From contig CP084619.1 of NCBI GenBank assembly GCA_025917655.1, forward strand, positions 4,507,001 through 4,571,000: DNA of 64,000 bases, read 5' to 3'. The notes under the pieces were generated by a model. The model was given only the letters and a program-made list of their open reading frames with translations. It did not search any database and was not told the DNA's origin. Shown here in pieces: positions 23,501 to 33,397 of this stretch; positions within the stretch are counted from its first letter, which is position 1, and each line of letters begins with the position of its first letter. This stretch comes from Chlorella sorokiniana (taxonomy: Eukaryota; Chlorophyta; Trebouxiophyceae; Chlorellales; Chlorellaceae). A program made the position numbers and the translations under genes.

Positions 23501-26500
23501 TCAGAGGTCCTTCAGCGCGCGCTGCAGTGCGCGGTCCACGGCCGCCCGCTGCGCCGCCACCGAGTTGGCCACGGCGGCGGCCTCGGAGCGCAGGCGCTGG
23601 GCCTCCTTGGAGGGCAGGCGCTCCAGATCGGCCACCAGAGCTGTGTGTGTGGGGGGGGCAAGGGAGGGGGACAGGTGTGTGAACATGTGTTTTGCGCATG
23701 CTGTGTGGTGGTGGTGGTGCATTTTCTAGGGGGCATGTTGTCAAGGGGGAGAGGCGACGGGCATGGCGCGAGAGGGCGGGGCTGGATACAAAGGAAAAAC
23801 ACAGGAAGCAAGAAGGGCGGAAGGACGAGAGCCCCGGCCCCGTCCTGGAGATGCAGCGGCCGGCTTGGTCGCCGTGCAACCCAGCCCAGGCGCCCCCTCC
23901 TCCCCGCCCCCTCACCCTTGGCCGCCTTCTCGCTGCTCTGCACGCGGCTGCCCAGGGATTCGAGTGCGCCGCGGGCGCTGTTCAGCTTGGCCAGCGCCTG
24001 GCCGTACTCGGTCTGTGCCACAGACAGCTGGTCCTGTCGGGAGGGGAGGGGAGCGGGGAGGCAGCAGGCAGGCGGGACGTGAGAGGTGGGGAAGTGGGGT
24101 GGGGGCACTGGGGGAGGCGAGGCAGCAGGAAAGGGCTACCAGCCATGATGGCAGCACAGCACGCCCCGCAGCCAACCACGCATGTTGCCAGCCCCGCCAC
24201 AACAGCCGCGCACGGGCGACACAACACAGGCAGGCGAGCGAGAGGGCAGCTGGTCGCAAGCGGCGCATGCGGCAGGAGCCAGGGCTTGCCTGCAGCAGGC
24301 GCAGGTCACCCTGCTGCGCCTCCACCAGCTTCTGCAGGCTGGCGTAGCGCGCGCCGGCAGACTTGAGCACGGCGGCTTCGCCCACAAAGCTGCGAGGGGG
24401 CGGTAGAGAGGGTGGGGGTGGGGGTGTGTGGGTGTAGGGGAGGGGGAGGGGGGGTGTAAAGGGGGGACGGACCACAGTGAAGGCGGGAGAAGGCGGTCAG
24501 AATGTGAAGATGCTGTATGCCGCGTCCTGACAGCTGAGCCATCCATGCCAACAAATTTGGCATGCACGAGCCAGGCCAGCCCAGCAGCGCACAGCGGCCA
24601 AGCGCAAGCGATGCGGGCAGCGCGCGGCGGCGCGCACCGGCTGAAGATGGCTTCGCGCGCGCTGGGCACCAGCAGCGCCGACAGCACGGCGCCCGCGGCC
24701 GCCAGGGTGGCACCCGCCCGGCCTGCGAGCGGCTCAGCCCGCTGCTCTTCTGGGCCTCCTTCTTGGCGGCGGCGCCCGCGGGGCCTCCGCCGCCTGCTTC
24801 TCCGCCAGCTCAGCCGCCAGCTCAGCAGCCAGCTGCTCGGCCAGGCGCTTGGAGGCAGACTTGTCAGTGACCGGCGTCACCACCTTGGGCTCCTCGCGCT
24901 CCTTCTGCTGCGCCTAGAGAAGAAAGGGAAGGAAATTTTTGGTGCGGGGGAGGGGGAGGGCGTCAGCGCAGCCCTTGACACGCCCGCAACACATGCATGC
25001 ATGCACCTTGCACGCATAGTATCCCGCAGCACACTGCAAGCACCCCAACCCCTCTCACCCAGGGATTGGAGAGCAGCGGCCGTGGCTCGGGCTTGGCTGC
25101 AGCTGCGGCAGGCGGTGCAGGGGCGGCCTTCTTCTCCTCCGCGCGGCGGCGGCGGCGGCACCTCCTTGCGCGCCTCCACCTTGGCGGGCGGCGGCGGCGG
25201 CGTCACGGGGCGGGCTTGGGCGCCTCCACCTTTGCGGCGGCAGCGGGCTTTGCGGCGGCCTCGGGCTTGTCGGCAAGCTTGACGGCGTCAGCCTGGCAGG
25301 AACGGGAGAGCACACAAACGACAGGTGAGGGAAGGTAATCAAAAGCCAGCAACGAATAAGAACACTGCGATCGATTCCCGCCCTGCAAGTAGCTGCTGCC
25401 GCAGCAATGCATCCCGGAGCCCAGACGGCGTACAGCACGTTTGCTGAGGGCGGGGCGGCACAGCGGCAGCATACAGCAGGGCTGCCGCCTCCTGCTTGCC
25501 CACCTTGGCCGGCGCGGGCTGCTGCTTGGCAGAAGGCTCCGAGGGCGCCGGCAGCTCCTCCCGCCCCGCAAAGTAGAGGCCGGCAGAGAGGCCCACCACG
25601 GTGAGGCCTGCAGCCGCCACTCCCGCCTGCAGGAGGCAGCGAATGAAAGCAGGCACGGCGCTTCAGCATGCGTGGGGAGCGCACCAGGCGGACGCGTGCA
25701 GCAAGTTGGGCAGGCACTGCCGACAGCAGGGTGGCTGACACGCTGGAGGGTCCGGCGCGCTGCGCAGGTGCACATTCTGGTTGGTTTACACGGAGCGGCT
25801 GCAGGAGGCGGCGGCGGGGGCTCACCCAGAGGCTGCCGCCGCCCGTCCGAGGCGCCTGCGCCACCATGGGCCGCATCACGGGGCTGGGGGAGCGGCTGGA
25901 GGTCCGCGACAGGTCGCCGTTGTCCTGCGGGGGAGGCAAGGGGGTGGTTTGGTGTTGAGTGCAATGTGTGAGGTGGTGGTGGCAACAGGGGGTGGGAGGC
26001 GGCGGACGTAGTGTATTGGGCGGAGCAGGGCCATCCGGGCGGAGGGCGTGCACACCAAAGGGGTTGCGGACGGAGAATGTAGAGCAAAGCTGCAGGGCGG
26101 CAAGCACAGCAGGCGGCCGGCTGGTGATGAGCCACGAGCCTCACCGTCAGCGGCGGCGCGCGTGGCACAACCAGCTTCCGTGGCGCCTCCTCCGCAGCAG
26201 GCTGAGCCGCCGGAGCGGCCGCGGCGCTGGGCTGCACCGCCGCGGCGGGCGGGTTGCGGACGGGTCCGCGCGAGCGACCGCGCGAGGGCGACGGCGGCGG
26301 CGCGCCGCCGCGGCCTTGGCTGCCAGCGTCACGCGCTTGCGGATCAGGAACGACAGCTGCTCGGGAGAGCACTGCTCGATTTCGTGCTCAGTGACAATGC
26401 CCTGGGCGAGATACTCCTCCAGAGACAGCTGCAGGCGGGAAGAAAGCGGGGCGGGTAGCAAGTTGGGGTGGCATGCGGCATGCCAGAGCTGAGGTGGCGG

Positions 26501-28157
26501 TGGGCTGAGAAAGGGCAGCCAAGGGCCCACGGCTGCGGCGGCAGGCAGGGAAAACTGCGGCCCAGCCAATGGCGGACGCTCCGCAGCATGGGAATGCAGA
26601 AAGCGCTGCCGACGGTTGTTGGCCGGCTTGTGCGCCCACCTGCACAAAGCCAGCATCCTTGGCGGGCTGCTGCGGCGCTGGGGCGGCCTTGGGCTTGGGG
26701 GCGCCGGCGCTGCGCGCTGCTGCGCGCGCGCCTCGCCGCGCGCGGGGGCGACGGGCTGCGCTTGCGAATGAGGAACTCCAGCTGCTGGGGGAGCACTTCT
26801 CCACCTCCTCCTGAGTCAAAATGCCGTTGGCTATGTAGGCCTCGATGCCGTTCTGAAGCAGGAGGGAAGCAAACAGGAGCAGCGGGTTGATCCTTGCTGG
26901 AGCAGCAGCAGCCCACGCACGGCGAGCGGAGCGGTTGGCACCGGGCATCAAGCAGCGGCACGAGGGGACGCGCCCCAAGTCAGGCACCCCAGGACTCACG
27001 TAGTTGTCGTCGTTGCTGCTTGCGCCCGCAGCGCTCTCAGAGGCGCTGCCCTGCTGCGCCTTCTCCTGCACGCAAGGGGAGCGGCAGGGCAGCACAGCAC
27101 TCAGCCAGAGCGCGCCCCTGCGGCCTGCCTGGCCACTGTTCGCGGCTGTGACGACGGTCTGTGGCAGCACGCGCCAGCGCAGCCTCCACAACCCCAACCC
27201 CCACACACACACACGCTAGCCGTGTTCAGGGGCTGGTTTGCTGAGTTTGCAGGCCGACAGCCAGGCATCCAGGACAGCAGGGCACTCGCCTTGGCAGGCG
27301 AGTTCCATGGCACGACGTTGGCGGCGCTGCTGGCGCCCGCAGGGCCCGGGCTCCGCTTGCGGATCAGGAATTCCAGCTGCTGGGGGTGCAGTTCTCCAGC
27401 TCCTCCTCGGTGATCACGCCATCAGTGACGTACGCCTGGATGCTGGCCTGCTGGGCGGGCAAGGGCAGGGCAGGGGTGCATCACAGGGCAGGGCGGGGCA
27501 ACGGAAGGGCCCCAACAGCTGCGGCAGCCCCCGTTGGCCCACGAGCCACCTTGCGCCCCCATGGGCAGGCACGCGGCAGCGATGCGATGCAGCGCGGCGC
27601 AGGAGGCCGCAGCGGGTGCAGGCTGATGGGCGCACCCGCTCTGGGGAGGACTCTGGGCGGAAGCGCTTTCGGATCAGAAACTCCAGCTGTTCGGGGGAGC
27701 AGCTGGCCGCCTCGTCAGCAGTGATGATGCCCTCTGCCACCAGACCCTCCAGCAGCGGGCTGCTGCTCTTCGGCATGGAGGCAACCGCGGCCACGACCTG
27801 CGGAGGGGCCAGGCAACGCAAGGGCGTGGTAGTGGGTGGCGGCGGCCGCACGACGCCGGGCGCGGATGCCAGGCATCCGTGGCGGCAGGCAGCTCGGAAC
27901 GCGCCATCTACCGGCCTGGTCCATCCGACACGGGGGCTACAGGCGCTGCGAGGTGCAAGCTGCCCCTTCTGTTGCCCGAGTTCAAACACTGCCAGCGGGT
28001 GGTGGTGCAAACGGCCCTCCCGACGCTTGTTATACGGTGTACGCTGTCTGGATGGCCGCAATATAACGCCGCACCGGCTCCCAACGAGGGCCAGGCGCTC
28101 CTGCCGGTGACCTGTTGCAACCGTCAGGGCAGCATTACTGACGGCTCCGCGCGGCAT
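23501..28157 (-). CDS. Unrecognised membrane-anchored, coiled-coil protein with four CSPxQLxFLIRKR repeats
   Basis: I do not recognise the family. The likely start is 28157 (MPRGAVSNAALT), spliced to 27797. The N-terminal half carries four roughly 30-residue repeats, about one per exon: 27797-27636 (LVAEGIITADEAASCSPEQL, EFLIRKR), 27447-27310 (VTDGVITEEELENCTP, LEFLIRKR), 26852-26640 (IEAYIANGILTQEEVEKCSP, LEFLIRKR) and from 26428 (LEEYLAQGIVTEHEIEQCSP, SFLIRKR). After a Ser/Pro/Arg-rich linker there is a likely membrane span (VAAAGLTVVGLSAGLYFAG, about 25570-25625), then Lys/Ala/Pro-rich sequence, an Ala/Glu helix (AEQLAAELAAELAEKQAAEA), a second hydrophobic patch near 24680 and a coiled-coil C-terminus (EYGQALAKLNSARGALESLG) ending LQRALKDL-stop. 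The repeat resembles SHOCT-like GxITxEE helical hairpins, and the topology recalls PEX14 or MIC60, but neither is shown. Several single-base frame losses occur. Confidence 0.65.
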
Positions 28158-28819
28158 GCACTCACCCGACTTCTAGGAGCGCCTCTGGCCGGTGCCTGGC
28201 CGCGGCGTGGGCGAGTGGCCCACGGGCTTGCGGCAGTGCCGCGACTGAGCTGGTTTGCATGGCGCCTAGTCGTGAGCTATCGTCTCGGCGGCCCTAAATA
28301 CACTTGTCGGGGTGGATGGTCGGCACGGGTAAGCCCAAACGGGGAGCGCATCATCTGTGTGCTGCGCAGGGCACAGCACGCGCTGCCTGCCACCGGTGGC
28401 CAGTTTCCAACCCTTACGCAGCGTCATATGCCACTGCAAATTGCAGGCATATCAAGTACGGCTAAGCGTAAGGCAGAATAGCGCTCAGCCCATATAAGGC
28501 CTGTTCGGCTGATGCCAGGCTATTCAAGGCCGCGCGGCAGAACAAGTCAGACTGAGGCATGGTGGCTCACACTCCGCACAAGTTGCTTATTGGCAGCGCA
28601 TGGTGGCTGGTGGCCTAGGCACCGCAAGATGGGCGCCGCTCGTCTGCACTCCCTGCTTCCTTAAAAATACACGGGTCCGCAGCCCAGTGAAACCTCTGTG
28701 CAGTACACTCGAGCATTCTCATACACCATCACAAACACACCAACACTCCAAATGTGCGGGAGTTGGAAGCGGTGCTGCGAATCCCGTCTGCCCCCACAGT
28801 GCGCCACCGCGCCGCCGAC
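28158..28819. promoter_or_regulatory. Intergenic/promoter region upstream of the FLIRKR-repeat gene, with a CArG-like box
   Basis: About 660 bases upstream of the - strand repeat gene and downstream of the MFS gene. It contains CCATATAAGG at 28490-28499, which fits the CC(A/T)6GG MADS-box consensus and also reads as a TATA-like element on either strand, about 335 bases before the start codon. No gene was recognised. Confidence 0.4.
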
Positions 28820-31800
28820 TCACGCCGCGGCCGCCTCGGGCTCTCGCCCCAGGGCGCCAAACGTGGAGAAGCCCAGCAGGGCCAGTATGGAAAGCAAGGA
28901 AACCGCGGCTCCCCCTAGGAAGCAGCCGGTGGCGCCCATCCCGCGCGCCGCCGTGACGTCGCACAGCCGCCCCGCCAGCGCGTTTGAGTAGGCGAGGGCC
29001 ACGCCTGCAGAAGCTGGCACGGCGGCAATCAGGTGGCCGCATAAACCGGCAAGCAAGCCCCGGTGTATAATTGCATCAGTTGTGGAAGATGGCAGGGCTC
29101 AGGCTTGTCCACCCGCTCTCTAGGTTGCTCCCCCTCAGCCTTCTCCACCCCCGCGGCCGCCGCTTACCCAGCAGGAGGTCGGTGAGGGACCAGGCGGTGC
29201 CGCTGATTCGTCCCAGCCCCGGCAGCGGCTGGCTGGGGATGTCTGCGGGGGCGGGGTGGGAGCCGATGGATTCGTGGGCGGGGAGAGGGCGGCAGCCAGC
29301 TGACAGGGTGGCTGCCATGGCAGCGCCCTTCACTGGCAATGTGGGACCCCACACACCACCCCTGCTGGCCGACGCGCACACCTGCACAGCATACCCCCTC
29401 CACACACACACACTCTAACATTCCTTACCACCACCACCACCACCCTCACACACTCTCGCACACCCATCTCCACCCTCCCACACACCCCTGCACCACCCTG
29501 CCCAGCCAGCCCCTCACACGATGCGAGCATGCCAAAAAGCACCCCCTGAGTCGCCGCCATGTGGACACCCACACAGGTGGATCCCAGAACCATTCCTGCA
29601 AGCAGGGAAGGCAGGGGGTGGCAGCGGCGCATGACGCGAGGGCGGCGAGTGGCAAGCGGCGTACGGTGGCTCTGCGCGGAACCCGCTGCTTTCATCCTCC
29701 CCATCCTTTCTTCCAGGGCTTCTGTCTGCCTCCACCCAATTTCCCTGCTCTTCCGAGCCTGCCTTTCTCACCTAGTGGACTGTGCACGAAGGCAAAGAAG
29801 AGGTCTCCGACTGCAAGAGTTGCCATGCCCGCCACAAGCATGCCATTGCGTGCCGCCACGCCGCGCTTGGCCAGCATGCCCAGCGGCGCGGCCTGGGAAG
29901 GGGGAGGGGCAACAGCGGCGAGGGGGCGCAAAAGGGTCGGTATGGCATAAGTTACAGAAGGCCAAACGTTGCAGCCGCATGTTACGGTCGTGGGAGAGTT
30001 TCAACAGGGACCGAAGGCTGTTCCTGTTCACGCGCGCCCGCACAGCAGGCAGGATGTCAGGCAGCCGCCAGGCATGCAATGCCAGCGGCACCGGAAGCAA
30101 GCCTGCAGTACGCACCAGCAGTACAACAGGGAGCATGGAGAACAGGGTCAGCATGGGGAGCTTGCCAGTGTCCATTACCTGCAGGGGGCACATAGGGCGG
30201 GCACAGCAAGCGAACGTGACTGAGCAGCCGCCGACTCCGGAGGCCAGTAGCGGCATGCGGCGCCGAGCAGGAACCCAAAGTTGAAGCTCTGTCTGTGGAC
30301 ATGAGGGAAAATGCAGGAAGGGAGGCGTACCGAGGAGGCGTGAACCGTAATGAATGCGGTGTCAAAGCGAGCGAGGTAGAGGACCGCGGTTGCGGCCAGC
30401 GCCTGCCAGTACCCAGAGGGAAGCGCGTGCAGCAGCGCCGCCGCGCGCTCCCTCAGACCCAGGGGTCCGCCTTCGTCCATGCTGGCCACTGAGGTGGGGT
30501 TGGGGTGGGGTGGGGGCACGAGGGGGGGCAGTGTGGTGCCGAGTGGGATGGACTTGAAGGAGACAGGAGTTGGGTGCGGAGCAGCGACAGGCTTCCGCCG
30601 CGGCAGAACCCCTCAGTCTGCAGTCACGGCAGCCACGCTGCCGCCACCGCCACCACATCACCAGTCAGCTCGCCGCAGCTCTTCCCAGGCTGCCCTGCCA
30701 GCAGCAGGCGGCAGGGGAGGCTCACGGTGTGCAGCGTGGTGCCCGGGGAGCGCGCGTCGCCGCCCAGCGCCGTCGCCACCACAGCCAGGCCCAGCACGGC
30801 GGGGACCACCGACAGCGCAAAGGTGGCCTCATAGCTGCGCCCCGTGAGCTGCGCAGCGGGCAGAAGGAACCGGGAGCAGGGAGGCATGTCGATCGGCGCA
30901 AACGACGCAAAGAATGGCAGGCCGGGCCAGAGGCTGGAATGTTGAGGTGGCAGCGGGGAGTGATGTTGCTGCCGCGCGCCATACACACACACATGCATGC
31001 ACCTATCCACCCAGACAAACCTTCGCCCATCTACCCACCCACCCACCAACACACAACAGTTGGTGCAGCTCAACACCCATGCTACTCGCCCAGCCAGCCA
31101 GCCAGCACCCACCTGGAAGGCGGCGGCCGCTGCCCCCGACCCCAGCAGCATGCCCAGCGTGGACAGCGCCTGGCGCACGCTGAATGCCCCCGCCGCGGAG
31201 TCACCCGACTGCAGTTGGGGGCAGGGAGTCGGGAAGGGGCTGTATGCGCGCAAGAGCTCTGCTACAAGCCCTGCCGCCGCAGCAGCCGCCTCGGGGGCAG
31301 GCGCCGCTGCTCCTGCCGCCTTCACGCGGCCACCCCGCTGGCATCACGCGGCACGACCCCTTGCGCCAAAAAACGGGCGCGGCAGGGCTGTGCAGGGAGC
31401 ACTCAGCTGGCCGGTGGATCACCTGCGCTGCCAACTCCCCCACCAGCGCCTTGGAGGGCGTCTCCCGCACGCCCTTCACCAGCCGGTCAAACATCTGCGC
31501 CAGATGCAGGGGATGGGGGCAGCGGGCCTGGGGTGCCGAAAGGCCGCGTCTGCGTGCGCTTGTCGTTCGGGAGCGGGGGAGCTGTGGAGGGCTGGATGGT
31601 GCGTGGTGCCGTGCGTAGAGAGGGTGTATGGGGCGGCGCAGGAAATCGCAAAGCGAGCCCATGCTGCTGCGCTGACACCGCAGAGAGGCGTCACCACAGT
31701 TCTCAGAGCGGCAGTGCTGGTGCCTCTGTTGTCCAACCACCCTGTCGCCACCAGCCACCGCCCCCAACCCACCTTGGCATACGTGATCCAAGCGACACAG

Positions 31801-33028
31801 GCCGCAGCCCCCGCCACGCCGCGCACGCTGCCGCACAGCCCAAACATGGGCTTGCATACGAGTGCCGTCACGCCTACGCCCAGAATGACCATGCTGCAGG
31901 GAGGGGTGGGGGCAGTGGGCGGCTGGAGCGGCGATACGGAGTGAGCAGCATGTGCGGGTGCGGCGGCAGACCAGCGACCAAGCGGTGCCACCCCAAACAA
32001 CAATGAATTCAGCAGCAGGGCCTTTCCAACACACGGTGCAAAGTAAAGTTATAGTATAGGACAGGGGCCAGAAGCATGCAGCAGTACCAAGCCAGCTGGC
32101 AGTGCGCAGGCGCTCACCGAGAGGAGCCGAAAACGTCGGCGAGGCGGCCGCTGACTACGCCCGACGCGCGTGCCAGGAGCTGGAGCAGGCCGTGCAGGTT
32201 GCCCATCTGGCGATACAAGATAGGGCGAAAGGGGGGAGAGTGGGGGCTGGGCGGGCGGGAAAGGCACATGCCGCCTGTGCGCAGTTGCGGCTGCCTGCCG
32301 CGCGCAAGCACGACAGCCCAGGCAGCGGTTCTGGCTACTGACGGTGGGAAACAAAGAGGTGGCTGCACATGCCGCCCCCACACCACACACCCACACATCA
32401 CCCCACCACCCAACCCGCCGCATACACGTGTCGCCCCACCACCTGCCTTCGTGTTACTCATATGCAGCACTTCGCTCATGTAGAGCGGCAGGTAGGTGTC
32501 GTGCAGCAGCGTGGCGATGGAGGACAAGCACTGGGCTGCGCGGCGACCCAGGCAGGCAGGCGGGCAGGCTGTCAGGCGCAGCCGAGGCGGGACGGGTGGC
32601 GCTGGCGGCACACAATGGGGGATGAATCCAAGGGGCACAAACGTAGGGTACATCAAATGGGTGGGAGCCCATGGTGGTAGCAAGCACCAGCAGCAGCGAA
32701 ACGCGCACCCGTGCTCAGAGCCAGCAGCTTCCGGTTGGCCGCCCCGTCGCTGAGGGGTGGAGCATCGACAGCGGCCCGCCTGGCTTTTTCTTCGCAGCTG
32801 CGGCTTCCGGTGGCTTGCCTGGCAGGCCGTCCCCGGCACCAGATGCCGCGCCAGGTGCAGCATGGGCAAGCGGCGGCTGGCGGGGACACCCGGTGGTCGG
32901 CCGACTGGCCAGCAAAGAGCCCCAGGCCGTGCCGCCGCTACCGGCTGTCGACACCGTCCCGGTGTTGGGATCAGCTGCCGCTGCGCTGCTGCCATCGGCG
33001 GCAACATGACTGCCGGCATGGTGAACAA
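28820..33028 (-). CDS. Major facilitator superfamily transporter with organelle-targeting-like leader
   Basis: A multi-pass permease; the substrate cannot be told. The N-terminus (from 33028, or an inner Met at MAAAQRQ) is Arg/Ser/Ala-rich and acid-poor, like a plastid or mitochondrial transit peptide. Membrane exons follow, running leftward: ATLLHDTYLPLYMSEVLHMS (about 32460), GLLQLLARASGVVSGRLADV (32140), VILGVGVTALVCKPMFGLCG (31850), the family motif FDRLVKGVRETPSKALVGEL (31440-31500), FSVRQALSTLGMLLGSGAAA (31140), FALSVVPAVLGLAVVATALG (30790), ALAATAVLYLARFDTAFITV (30370), PMLTLFSMLPVVLLVRTAGL (30140), GMLVAGMATLAVGDLFFAFV (29820), MVLGSTCVGVHMAATQGVLF (29570) and the C-terminal helices ending at 28820. 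D-R-x-x-K-G-x-R-x-x-P is typical of a bacterial-type MFS group. A frame change separates the leader from the first conserved segment. Confidence 0.8.
29394..29510. repeat. CA/CCA-rich low-complexity tract in an MFS intron
   Basis: A run of imperfect CA, CCA and ACACTC units within an intron of the MFS gene. Confidence 0.75.
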
Positions 33029-33397
33029 AGACCGTCAGGCGCGTATCAGGGAGCCGGCAAGTAAACGCACTGTCGAAGCGGCTGCCGGGGTGCCAAAGGC
33101 AGCGTGCTTCAGGTTTGCAACATTTTCTTTCGAATCAGAAGCAGGGTTTAGCGATCCAATGGGCTTGCCGTTCCCATCCGGAGGCTCCACCTGGCCGCCA
33201 CCGCCACGCTGCCGCCGCCAGCGTCGACCGTCAACAGCGGTGCTGCCCCGCGGCAAGATTGCCTCAAACACATGAGTAGCGTATGGTCTCAATGTGGAGA
33301 CACAGATCAATAGTAAATGAAGTCGTGTGCAGCAGAAGAATCACCCTGAATAGAGCGCAGCTGAGAACCGTTGCGGAAGGGAGCAAGCAATCGGGCG
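33029..33397. other. Short intergenic region, PPP4R4-like 3' UTR and MFS 5' region
   Basis: Tandem - strand genes lie on both sides. No conserved frame and no TGTAA on the minus strand were seen. Confidence 0.45.

Noticed and set aside
26852-27797. FLIRKR repeats as PEX14 N-terminal domains
   Set aside because: The single-span plus coiled-coil topology is similar, but the repeated Cys-Ser-Pro and Phe-Leu-Ile-Arg-Lys-Arg core does not match the PEX14 helix pattern I know, and PEX14 does not carry four copies.
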